This document shows positions 37,101-44,211 of a DNA stretch of 64,000 bases, in pieces; the first letter of the stretch is position 1; each line of letters begins with the position of its first letter. The notes under the pieces were generated by a model that saw only the letters and a program-made list of their open reading frames with translations, did not search any database and was not told where the DNA came from. Both the position numbers and the translations under genes were made by a program. Source of the stretch: Pseudobutyrivibrio sp. (GTDB taxonomy: Bacteria > Bacillota > Clostridia > Lachnospirales > Lachnospiraceae); contig JAILGH010000092.1 in NCBI GenBank assembly GCA_024697025.1, positions 1 through 64,000 of the forward strand. Reading direction: 5' to 3'.

Positions 37101-37698
37101 AATGCTCCTCCATCTGCTGATAAGCCGCCTTTTCCTGATCAGAAATATCAACAAGATTTCCAGGAAGCAGACTAAACTTAGAGGCACGATAGAAAACATA
37201 ATTGATAGGTACCAGAAAATCAAAGGTCCACTCGTAGTCGATAATCTCCCAGCCCTTTTCTGTCTTGATTATATTTTCAAAAATCAAATCTATATCAAGG
37301 TACTCTGACGCAAGTACGCCTCGTGGCAAATCCACCTGTCCAAAGACCTGTTCAAACTCTGGTGATATGGCAAATTCCTTGGCACTTTTCATGTAGGCAT
37401 TCTTAACTGCCTGGATATAGGCCGGTGCATCATCCGATGAAAGATGCTGCCCCTCTAAGAATTCGCTTTCAATGGAATCCCCCACCATTCTACTTTCATT
37501 TACGCAAAAATCAGAGCCCTGCAAAATATTTTGCAAGCCTCTGTAACTTTCGAAGACTCTTTGAATGTGGTCAATGGCCTTTGAATCATAAGGCCTTTTA
37601 ATGACTACCTTTTGGCCATCACGCTCAACAATGTCCGTTATGATATTGTATTTTGGATTGCGCTCATTAGAGAGCTTTTCGTAAAGTAATCGTTCCAT
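34168..37698 (-). CDS. Kinase-like / coiled coil / RgpF / HAD multidomain protein
   Basis: 1176 residues. (1) About 1-205: an APH/choline-kinase-like fold with KVVIKR (K34), SEFLEGQHL, the catalytic loop DLIFEN (D137, N142) and IIDYEW (D154). (2) About 230-325: coiled coil plus a Lys/Ala-rich linker. (3) About 328-580: RgpF rhamnan-synthesis domain (VHLHLFYVDLLPEF, RGRDLAPM, HVHSKKS). (4) About 595-790: HAD hydrolase with ISFDIFDTLITR, VSDMYL and VGDNFRSD. (5) A conserved C-terminal region to 1176. It overlaps the methyltransferase-like gene by 1 bp (TAATG). RgpF domains extend rhamnose-containing polymers; the kinase-like plus coiled-coil part recalls the chain terminator WbdD. The domain roles here are inference. 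Confidence 0.85.
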   Translation of the reverse strand: MERLLYEKLSNERNPKYNIITDIVERDGQKVVIKRPYDSKAIDHIQRVFESYRGLQNILQGSDFCVNESRMVGDSIESEFLEGQHLSSDDAPAYIQAVKNAYMKSAKEFAISPEFEQVFGQVDLPRGVLASEYLDIDLIFENIIKTEKGWEIIDYEWTFDFLVPINYVFYRASKFSLLPGNLVDISDQEKAAYQQMEEHFQSKYCFKDVKNLHELREHADSHSKTSADFAIASRDYQIKQLQELIAAKDVHIRNIEAVNQELRTIYDNTVNTKGYQALESIRAFKAFLTGKSTPAREAQKQQKAEAKAAKVAAKQAKKAASKGEAAPSVAVHLHLFYVDLLPEFAGYFANIPFKFDLYISCQEGADVNAIKAGLKEVKQIGNLDIRALPNRGRDLAPMYVKFAKEILNHDYILHVHSKKSLYSGVEKGGWRQYSLETLLGSTEKINSIFEMFKNKNAGLIYPDIQQEVPTIAYSWLANEGLGRQLFAEYDLGEMPSVFNYPAGSFFWARVDALRPLLEKGYTYEDFPREEGQTDGTLAHALERIVPFVSRKQGYDDYILYLSDEDTAVNKSLRPFYDFFKMDKELLTMKLGTYDVISFDIFDTLITRSIAEPDDVFKLIEKEIYESYGKTVDFLGIRKEAERVATEKYGPMTTIDKIYVEVSSDKTIGDIAMDIKKMEIDTETRLCMPRKDMVEVFNSLKSMGKHVILVSDMYLNRVEVVGLLHKCGIGGYDELLISCEVGARKDNGSMWDYVLSGLNPERFIHVGDNFRSDSQILMDRGIASQIVLNPKAMLELSEFSYLSEFAKASVANSIMVGNAINGGIFNSPFAFNEDGTVAFKDIYDFGYTTMGPLMARFIQWVVEGNQDSNERLLLLAREGYMLQHMIEGYCGVRGLNLPDQHYFLTSRRACAVAALENDEDIRELLLQKYQGTFSNLLNERFGVELHENEADRDLDYSTTTEELMELLAPYEAEIFAKAKVEKNAYLNYASKYLAEANDLAVVDVGFSGTIQYFLMKLTGRDIAGHYLALHSNKPERIGGRANAVYEITDPRLIEDSKLLRYQLFLENALSAPYGQLINFTMENGVPEPHFKDDKNVSDEVKRLQYGILDFILQYALSTKNTPKGLLADTTLVEDLFYDIIAAGTLTKEIADSLTVEDSYSRGGVQRFDVKTGKWLVD

Positions 37699-38249
37699 TA
37701 TCTAGCAATTAGCAGATAGTCTCCTGCTCCTCCCCCTATGTAATCCTCTGCATAAATCTCCGTGGTATATAAATAATCGGGGCTGACTCTGTATGTGGTA
37801 ATGTCCTTGAATCCAGCCTCCGCAAGAAGCTTTTTAGCAAAGCTGCCAAGCCTGTCCTTTTCAGAAAGGGCGTAAACCAGCCTTCCCTCCGCAGCAAGGT
37901 GTTTCTTGAGAACCGATGGTGTTTCCACCAGCTTGCCAATACTTATGATGATGCTAAATGTACTGTTGATGTCATCTATCAATTGCTTTTTAAGAGCTGG
38001 CAAATGTGACATAACAGAATCGTTATCCTTGGAATAATCCTGGCTCATACCTATTGTTACGTCGGCAGCCTGCTCCTGTAGCCACTCGATTATCGAAGCA
38101 CTATCAGGATCAAGTATCAGTACATTGTCGCCTTTTTCAATTCCAACTGGAGAAAGTACATTGCTCCTAAGATGAGAAAACATCTGAATCGCTTCTTCTG
38201 TACCCTCGTCAAAAATGCGTCTATTATACTTTTCTTGAATCATAGACAA
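37698..38249 (-). CDS. Small SAM-methyltransferase-like protein
   Basis: 183 residues. The layout follows a class I methyltransferase: VLILDPDSASIIEWL at the motif I position (the Gly-rich loop is degenerate), FSIIISIGKLVE at motif IV and LAAEGRLVYAL at motif VI. The missing GxGxG makes real SAM binding uncertain. It starts 37 bp after wzt and its stop overlaps the start of the 1176-aa kinase-like/RgpF protein, so the two are translationally coupled and probably form a complex. Methylation of a chain end recognised by Wzt would fit the context. Confidence 0.7.
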   Translation of the reverse strand: MSMIQEKYNRRIFDEGTEEAIQMFSHLRSNVLSPVGIEKGDNVLILDPDSASIIEWLQEQAADVTIGMSQDYSKDNDSVMSHLPALKKQLIDDINSTFSIIISIGKLVETPSVLKKHLAAEGRLVYALSEKDRLGSFAKKLLAEAGFKDITTYRVSPDYLYTTEIYAEDYIGGGAGDYLLIAR

Positions 38250-38286
38250 TCGCTCCTTCTAATTTTTCAAACTCATCCCCGGTCAA

Positions 38287-39576
38287 CTAGTTGACCTTAT
38301 CTACTCTAACCTTTGAATTCATGTCATAGAATCCAACTGTGTTCTTGGTGCTTACAACTGTAATATTCATCACATCGTAAAGACGATGATATGCAACAAA
38401 ATCCACTCCATCATAGCCGGTGCAGCTAATAGACATGAGATATTCACCACCTTGCATGTCCATCTTTTGAGTGAAGGTGGCAACGTACTCGTCCCCCTCT
38501 TTGCACAGGCCCACATCGCACTTTTCATACATAGTGTTGGTGCCGGTGACATCAATACCCTTTAGAGTCTTGAATGTGAGAGTAAAAATAGGATTCTCAA
38601 TATCTGTATTGAAATGCACCTTGGATTTAACTGTAAAGGTGCTGCCCTTCATAATAGCGTTGGTGTAGGTGCCGTTGTCGTCAATTACTGCAAAATCAAC
38701 AATGCTCGCCCTGCCATCACCATACTCGTTGAGATTTGGATTGAGCTGATAGTTAGACTTCCAGGTGACACCCTCTGCCAGCTCCTGTCCGTTATCTGCA
38801 AAATCATCCAGGCTATCAACCTTGCTGTTAAGCACTGGCTCCTGGCCCACAAGAATCTTTTTGTAAATGTCTATCATATCCTTTGGAGTGCCCTCAGCCA
38901 CCTTGTCACCCTTGTTAATAAGCACCGCCCTGTCGCAATACTTGCTGATAGCACCCAAATCGTGGGAAACAAAAAGTATAGTCTTGCCTGCAGCCTTGAA
39001 CTCCTCAAACTTCTTGTAGCACTTGGCCTGGAAGAAAACATCACCTACGGAAAGCGCCTCATCTACAATCAAAATTTCTGGATCGATGTTGATTGCCACT
39101 GCAAATGCAAGTCTGACAAACATACCGCTTGAATATGTCTTTACTGGCTGAAAAACAAAATCACCTATATCCGCAAATGCCAGAATGTCATCCAGCTTTG
39201 CATCTATCTCTTCGTTGGTGTAGCCAAGCATTGTACCGTTTAGGTAAATATTTTCAATACCTGTGTACTCCTGGTTAAAGCCTGCGCCAAGCTCCAGCAA
39301 TGCAGAAATACGACCATCTACATTAACCTCTCCCCTGGTTGCTGAAAGTACACCTGTAATAATCTTTAAAATTGTGGACTTGCCGGAACCATTGGTACCA
39401 ATCAAGCCAACACACTCGCCCTTCTTAACCTCAAAGGACATATCTTTAAGAGCGTAATGCTCCTTGTAATTCTTTTTCCTGGTAAGGCCCAAAGTATCTG
39501 CCACCCTGGCCTTGTTGCTATCGTAAAGCTTGTACACCTTATCTACGTGCTTTACCTCAATTACGTTATCCTTCAT
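38287..39576 (-). CDS. wzt: Polysaccharide ABC exporter ATPase with C-terminal Wzt-type domain
   Basis: 429 residues. ATPase domain: GLIGTNGSGKST (Walker A, about 58-69), KTYSSGMFVRLAFAVA (signature), PEILIVDEALSVGD (Walker B) and SHD. Residues about 275-429 form the beta-rich Wzt C-terminal domain, which in some O-antigen exporters recognises the modified non-reducing end of the finished chain. It energises export of lipid-linked polysaccharide through Wzm. A GGAGG site and its own promoter lie upstream. Its permease partner is about 2 kb away at 41554, separated by an orphan gene and a GDPD gene. Confidence 0.95.
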   Translation of the reverse strand: MKDNVIEVKHVDKVYKLYDSNKARVADTLGLTRKKNYKEHYALKDMSFEVKKGECVGLIGTNGSGKSTILKIITGVLSATRGEVNVDGRISALLELGAGFNQEYTGIENIYLNGTMLGYTNEEIDAKLDDILAFADIGDFVFQPVKTYSSGMFVRLAFAVAINIDPEILIVDEALSVGDVFFQAKCYKKFEEFKAAGKTILFVSHDLGAISKYCDRAVLINKGDKVAEGTPKDMIDIYKKILVGQEPVLNSKVDSLDDFADNGQELAEGVTWKSNYQLNPNLNEYGDGRASIVDFAVIDDNGTYTNAIMKGSTFTVKSKVHFNTDIENPIFTLTFKTLKGIDVTGTNTMYEKCDVGLCKEGDEYVATFTQKMDMQGGEYLMSISCTGYDGVDFVAYHRLYDVMNITVVSTKNTVGFYDMNSKVRVDKVN

Positions 39577-39597
39577 AATGCCTCCAAATATAACACA

Positions 39598-39625
39598 ATT
39601 TTACCACAAAACCCCGCTATCGCAA
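39598..39625 (-). promoter_or_regulatory. Promoter of the wzt operon
   Basis: Minus-strand TTGCGA, 16-bp spacer ending in TGG, TAAAAT (extended -10 form TG-N-TAAAAT), 22 bp before the start codon. Confidence 0.55.
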
Positions 39626-39689
39626 AGTTTTAGCCCTAAATCCGATTCCGGTTGCCTGGTCTTATTTCGAACCAAATTGTGAATTTTAA

Positions 39690-39756
39690 AAAAATTTTTC
39701 CAAAAATGAAAAATAAAACAATTTTTTTTGATATGTAATTGAAGGGCCCTTTAATA
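39690..39756 (+). promoter_or_regulatory. Orphan-gene promoter module, copy A
   Basis: TTTTTCCAAAAATGAAAAAT followed by an A-rich gap and T8, then a -35-like TTGATA, 17-bp spacer and TTAATA. The first part matches the upstream boxes at 49609 and 51347. The spacer contains the perfect palindrome AAGGGCCCTT (39742-39751), absent from the other copies and a possible operator. Confidence 0.55.
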
Positions 39757-39795
39757 ACTATATATAAATTATGTTTTGAAAAAGGAGGTATTACC

Positions 39796-40467
39796 ATGGG
39801 AGTAATAAAAAAAGTCAAAGTATTAGTAAAAGGTGCCATAATGGCAAAAAAGGCTAAAACTAACCTGAATAAATTTATTAAACAGGCTGAAAATTATAAA
39901 AATAGCTCAGAAAAAAGGCATACTGATGAAACAATTGACAAATGCATAAATGACGCAAGGGCATACAAAACTTATTGCAATAAATGTATGAACCTTCCGG
40001 CTTTGCTATTTAAAAATACAGAAACTATACAACAACTTATAGGAGAGATGGCTTTAGGTGACACTATGGTTCAAGCTTCGAAATCTGGCACACCTATAGA
40101 GCAAATAATCGATGCTATAGACCTAGCATCTGTGATAAGTAATCCAGAAGACAACAAATCATTTGTGTCATTAGAACATTTAAATAGTATACACAGCCAA
40201 ACTAGTAACAACTCCACAATTGGTAGCCCTATGAGCGTATACTCCCCAAGCCGTTCTTCAAATAATCCAGCTAATAATGTATCCCCTATACCTAATGGAC
40301 ATACTAGAGGTTTTAGCTTTAGTAATAGTAGATTCTCAATAAACAGCGCAGGAATGCCCCTCATCGATTATACTAGTTCACAAAATTCAACTACCAACCC
40401 TCCTATCAATCCTGCCACCCCACCCCCCCTTGCCAACTATTCATCCATAACTCAAAGTAAAAATTAA
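39796..40467 (+). CDS. Orphan protein A with disordered Asn/Ser/Pro tail
   Basis: The track start is upstream, but the ATG at 39796 follows a strong AAAGGAGG, giving 223 residues. The N-terminal third is basic and helical (MGVIKKVKVLVKGAIMAKKA), the middle has two nearby Cys (YCNKCMNL) and the last 90 residues are rich in Asn, Ser, Pro and Thr, with RGFSFSNS near residue 170. No signal peptide or known domain. It points against its neighbours, between wzt and GDPD, and shares its promoter module with orphan genes B and C about 10 kb away. The RGFSF motif recurs in the alternative tail of B. Function unknown. Confidence 0.75.
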   Translation: MGVIKKVKVLVKGAIMAKKAKTNLNKFIKQAENYKNSSEKRHTDETIDKCINDARAYKTYCNKCMNLPALLFKNTETIQQLIGEMALGDTMVQASKSGTPIEQIIDAIDLASVISNPEDNKSFVSLEHLNSIHSQTSNNSTIGSPMSVYSPSRSSNNPANNVSPIPNGHTRGFSFSNSRFSINSAGMPLIDYTSSQNSTTNPPINPATPPPLANYSSITQSKN

Positions 40468-40477
40468 GTCGAAAAAA

Positions 40478-40505
40478 GGGTGACACCCAACGGTGCCACC
40501 CTTTT
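40478..40505. terminator. Bidirectional terminator between orphan A and GDPD
   Basis: Stem GGGTGACACC / GGTGCCACCC with loop CAAC, A6 to the left and T4 to the right. The A-C mismatch on the plus strand becomes a G-U pair on the minus strand, so the GDPD side forms the better stem. Confidence 0.85.
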
Positions 40506-40508
40506 ATT

Positions 40509-40536
40509 GACTTTAGGCAACCCCATACCTAAAGTC
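40509..40536. repeat. Second hairpin downstream of GDPD
   Basis: Perfect 9-bp inverted repeat GACTTTAGG / CCTAAAGTC with a 10-nt loop, 9 bp after the GDPD stop on the minus strand and just before the terminator at 40478. No U tract directly follows; probably an mRNA 3'-end structure. Confidence 0.55.
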
Positions 40537-40545
40537 GGAGGATTA

Positions 40546-41373
40546 TTATAACGCCCCTACATCGGCGTAGTCAGTGATCACCCCATCCACGCCCAGTCGC
40601 TGAAGGGATAACATCTGTCCCTTGCTCTCTGGTGCATAAGAGTACACCTTGCTGCCGGCCTCGTGAATAGCCCTGACAGTCTTTGGTGTAAGAGTCTTCA
40701 TGTTGACTCCGTAGTACTCTGCTGGATACTGTGCTGGTAAAGTGGACTTACCAAATGATGCCAACATCATGATTGGCTGCTCTGGATTAATCCCCTTGAT
40801 GGTTGAAAGATAATCATAATTAAATGATAGAAATACAACCTTGTCCAGCAAACCGTACTGAGCACATTTCTCGTAAACCTCTGTAGCAAAATCAGGATCA
40901 TCCCCTATGTCCTTCAACTCACAGAAGATACGCATATTGGTAGCTTGAAGCAAGCTAAGTGTCTGGTCCAAAGTTGGTATGCGCTCACTTATAAAGTCCA
41001 TGTCATACCATGCACCAGCATCGATGTTTAGCAGCTCATCATAGGTGTAATCTGCTATTCCGCACTCTTCCCCGTTTACCTTTTCCAAGGTCTCATCATG
41101 ATAGATTACCAGCTGACCATCCTTGGTCTTTCTAACATCAAACTCTACAGTTTTAGCTCCACAGGCATAAGCACCTGCGAATGCGCTAAGGGTGTTTTCC
41201 GGATAGGCCCCAGAATAACCTCTGTGAGCCACGATTTGTACAACAATATCTTCATCAGCATTTGCTGGCACAAAACTAATCAGATTGAAGTACCAAAAAG
41301 AACAAAGTAAAGCAACTATGCTGACAGCAATAGTTCTCTTTCCTTTAGAAAATAAAAACCTCCTCATACGCAA
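40546..41373 (-). CDS. Glycerophosphodiester phosphodiesterase, membrane-anchored or exported
   Basis: 275 residues. The N-terminus has a basic start and hydrophobic stretch ending VPANADED, acting as signal peptide or anchor. The GDPD catalytic set is complete: AHRGYSGAYPENT (H50), EFDVRKTKDG (E77, D79) and YHDETL (H92), with CELKD and DGVITDY later. It hydrolyses glycerophosphodiesters such as glycerophosphocholine or polyglycerol-phosphate fragments at the cell surface. It lies between wzm and wzt, after the wzm terminator, so it is probably its own unit. Confidence 0.93.
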   Translation of the reverse strand: MRMRRFLFSKGKRTIAVSIVALLCSFWYFNLISFVPANADEDIVVQIVAHRGYSGAYPENTLSAFAGAYACGAKTVEFDVRKTKDGQLVIYHDETLEKVNGEECGIADYTYDELLNIDAGAWYDMDFISERIPTLDQTLSLLQATNMRIFCELKDIGDDPDFATEVYEKCAQYGLLDKVVFLSFNYDYLSTIKGINPEQPIMMLASFGKSTLPAQYPAEYYGVNMKTLTPKTVRAIHEAGSKVYSYAPESKGQMLSLQRLGVDGVITDYADVGAL

Positions 41374-41440
41374 GCCCCCTCTCTCTAGCTATGTTTTATT
41401 ATATCACTACACTTGTTATCAGACCGTGAACAAAGACAAA

Positions 41441-41471
41441 AAAAATTGCCCGAAAATCACGGGCAATTTTT
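41441..41471 (-). terminator. Terminator of the tdk-wzm operon
   Basis: Stem AAAATTGCCCG / CGGGCAATTTT with a 7-nt loop, followed by T-rich DNA on both strands (TTTTTTTT on the minus side). It lies downstream of wzm and upstream of GDPD. Confidence 0.85.
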
Positions 41472-41553
41472 AGATACTTTTTGCATGTATTTTACACTTT
41501 AAACAATTAGTAGAAAAAGTCTACAAACGCTGTATTTTCAACATTCTTTTTCC

Positions 41554-42384
41554 CTAAAGAACATCTGCAAAATGAGGCTGTAATTTTTTGAAAACATGGG
41601 TGCCAATTATAAACATAAGGATTGTCACACCCCAAAAATAAGCAGTAAGCCCCGGGCTCAACCAAAAGCCAGAATAATCAGGCACAAGGCTCTCTCGATA
41701 GCCATTTGTGATGTAGTACATAGGGTTGAGATACAGGATATAAACTGCTATATCAGGGCACTTGCCCTCAGCTATCTTATTAAGCAACATGGTTTTTGGC
41801 CACATGATTGGAGTTGCCCAAATGGCAACCTGCAGGAAGATATTAATCAGCTGAGCCATATCTTTAAAGAATACACAAAGTGCACTTGTCAAATATATCA
41901 AGGCTATTACAAAGACCATCATTGCAAAAGAATAATACAACAGCTGCAAGCAATACAGCGGAATAGGCTGACCCAACAGCAAAAATAGAATCATTGTAAA
42001 CAGCACAAAAAAGCCATGGACAAAAAGTGCCGAAACCGCCTTTACAACCGGCAATACATTGATTGGAAACACCACCTTCTTGACCAGATAATTGTACTCC
42101 TGAAGCACAACTGTTCCAGAAGAAAGCACCTCGCTAAAGTAAAACCAAGGAATAATACCTGTAGAAAGCCAAAGCACATATGGAAAATCTCCTGTTTCCT
42201 TACCTATAATCTCTGCTTTGGCGCCCATAACCTTGTCAAACACTATCCAATAAACAAGCACGGTAACAACCGGCTGGACAAAGGCCCAGATAATGCCTAA
42301 AGTCGAGCCTGCAAACTTTTGTTTAAAATCGTTTTTGGCTAGCTTTGCTATTAACTTCCTGTTTTTAATAATATCTCTTATCAT
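41554..42384 (-). CDS. wzm: Polysaccharide ABC exporter permease (ABC-2 type)
   Basis: 276 residues, six hydrophobic spans. LAKNDFKQKFAGSTLGIIWAFVQP is the N-terminal signature of Wzm/TagG-type permeases; NPMYYITNGYRESLV is the typical motif before the last spans. With the Wzt ATPase at 38287 it would export lipid-linked polysaccharide. It is the last gene of the operon tdk - membrane protein - FkbH-like - wzm, 34 bp after the FkbH-like gene. The usual wzm-wzt adjacency is interrupted by GDPD and orphan gene A. Confidence 0.95.
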   Translation of the reverse strand: MIRDIIKNRKLIAKLAKNDFKQKFAGSTLGIIWAFVQPVVTVLVYWIVFDKVMGAKAEIIGKETGDFPYVLWLSTGIIPWFYFSEVLSSGTVVLQEYNYLVKKVVFPINVLPVVKAVSALFVHGFFVLFTMILFLLLGQPIPLYCLQLLYYSFAMMVFVIALIYLTSALCVFFKDMAQLINIFLQVAIWATPIMWPKTMLLNKIAEGKCPDIAVYILYLNPMYYITNGYRESLVPDYSGFWLSPGLTAYFWGVTILMFIIGTHVFKKLQPHFADVL

Positions 42385-42418
42385 AAATCTCTTTTCTGAA
42401 CATAGACATTTGAAACGC

Positions 42419-44194
42419 CTATAGTTTAGTTATGTGTATATTCTTGTCCTCATATTCTTCCAGTGAAAGCTCCCAGTCAGAAGCCCCATCATCCGCCTGA
42501 TAAATAAGCTTAAAGCCCATGTCGCCGTAGAAGTCTTTTACCATTTTATTTTTGGCTGTTGGAAGATAGTGGCCTCTAAGTGTTGTCACTCCTCTTTCCC
42601 GGCAACGCTTTACAAGCTCATCTAACATAGCATATTCCATGTCGCGCTTCAAAACTCGACAGCTCATAAGCCATAAATCCACATCACATTCATGGCCGTC
42701 AATGTGACCGATGACAACACTTACCACTCCGTTGTCACCAAACTTATCCATCAGCTTGCCATATAAAGTGATGTACTCCTGATTTGCAGCTGTCTGCTCT
42801 ATTTCAGTCTGAGTAAAACGCTTTGTTGTTAGATTGAACTGGTTAGACTTATTGGTAAGCTGAGCGATGCGTGCCATGTAAACTGGCGCAAAACTATCAA
42901 TCTCTGCTGTCATTTCTAAAGAATCAAGGTACTGACCATAATCAGTAAAGCTGCTTTGAAGCTTGGCTCTTGCAGCATTCTCCTTGTACATTTCGTTGCG
43001 CTTTAAATCATCCGCAGAAATATTGGTTGTCTCAAAGAATCCTCCGCGGTCGATTGTCTGAATATAATGAACCACATTATCAAGCTCTGGCGCGCACACG
43101 CCCTGTAGCTGCTCAGTAACAATGTGTCGCTCTGCCGGGTTGTCATCCACAAAAACAAGACTTTCTGGAAGTAATGTGAGTTCAGACGCAATATCTGCAA
43201 AATTCTTGTCCTTTGGATCCCAGTTAGCCTTTATAGATATAAAGTCTGATTCCTTGAACTCACTGTCAGGATGATTGATACCTGCAATGGCATTCTCAAA
43301 ATCATTTTTTGAATCGATGTTGAGTATCACGCCAAGCTGCTGATGCGCCTTAAGGTACTGCTGGAACTCAGTATACGCCTGTCCCTCTGCCTCCTCTGGG
43401 CCAAGTACGATTCCGTCCACTCCATCGTCACCGATTACGCCGCCCCAAAGTGTGTTGTCCAAATCAAGAACAAAGCCCTTTTTGTTCTTGCCAAGCAATG
43501 ACTTGATGATGTTGGCAACGTTGAATGATAGATATGGAATTGCTGGCACACACATAGCATACTTGTACATATACCAATAGAATGGATCTGCCCATTCCTT
43601 TAATCCATAATCTGCAGAAATATAGTTGAGGTCACACACATAGAAATTGTCTGTAGCCTCAGCATAATCATAAAGCTTTTGATTCAATCGGCTGATGAAA
43701 TTCATGGCGCCATGATAATCGTAGGCATCACGATTGCCCATCAGTCTGAATAATGGCATCTCAAAATTGTTTTGGATGATTGGGCAGTTGTACTTTTCTG
43801 CCAAAGTCTTCCAAATAGTCTCAAACTTCTGATATTGGTTGTCAAGGAGCTCATCCACAGTTGCTCTGTCCATAGATAAATCCGGATAGGTGGTGATGTT
43901 TCTGTTGCTGGTGCAAACATAGATAATATCCGGTGCAAACTCCTCTAACTCAGGATTTGGAAAAACTGCATCCTCGTAGTATTTGTTGTATTCGCTTTCG
44001 TAAAAAGTCGGACGGATACCATTATTAAGCAAGAAAAGCTCCATGATTAACATGATGTTGGCTGTGGTACTGCCTCCGAGAATTGCAACCTTTTTATCGA
44101 TAAACTTGGTATCTGAAGCAAGCAGCTCTTTCTTTATTCTCTTTTTCTTGGATAACAGATAATCTGCGTCAAATGGATACTCTAATTCCTTCAT
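42419..44194 (-). CDS. FkbH-like HAD-IIIC protein with C-terminal GNAT domain
   Basis: 591 residues. An SGNH-like N-terminal part (VAILGGSTTANIM) is followed by the HAD-IIIC core FVLDLDNTLWGGVIGDDG (D244, D246), ILNIDSKNDFE and FVDDNPAER; the last 150 residues form an acetyltransferase-like fold (SCRVLKRDMEYAMLDEL). FkbH-type enzymes take a glyceryl group from 1,3-bisphosphoglycerate and load it on an acyl carrier protein. In a polysaccharide operon this suggests glycerate decoration of the polymer. No carrier protein gene is visible nearby. Confidence 0.9.
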   Translation of the reverse strand: MKELEYPFDADYLLSKKKRIKKELLASDTKFIDKKVAILGGSTTANIMLIMELFLLNNGIRPTFYESEYNKYYEDAVFPNPELEEFAPDIIYVCTSNRNITTYPDLSMDRATVDELLDNQYQKFETIWKTLAEKYNCPIIQNNFEMPLFRLMGNRDAYDYHGAMNFISRLNQKLYDYAEATDNFYVCDLNYISADYGLKEWADPFYWYMYKYAMCVPAIPYLSFNVANIIKSLLGKNKKGFVLDLDNTLWGGVIGDDGVDGIVLGPEEAEGQAYTEFQQYLKAHQQLGVILNIDSKNDFENAIAGINHPDSEFKESDFISIKANWDPKDKNFADIASELTLLPESLVFVDDNPAERHIVTEQLQGVCAPELDNVVHYIQTIDRGGFFETTNISADDLKRNEMYKENAARAKLQSSFTDYGQYLDSLEMTAEIDSFAPVYMARIAQLTNKSNQFNLTTKRFTQTEIEQTAANQEYITLYGKLMDKFGDNGVVSVVIGHIDGHECDVDLWLMSCRVLKRDMEYAMLDELVKRCRERGVTTLRGHYLPTAKNKMVKDFYGDMGFKLIYQADDGASDWELSLEEYEDKNIHITKL

Positions 44195-44211
44195 CCCATA
44201 CCTCGTAAAAA

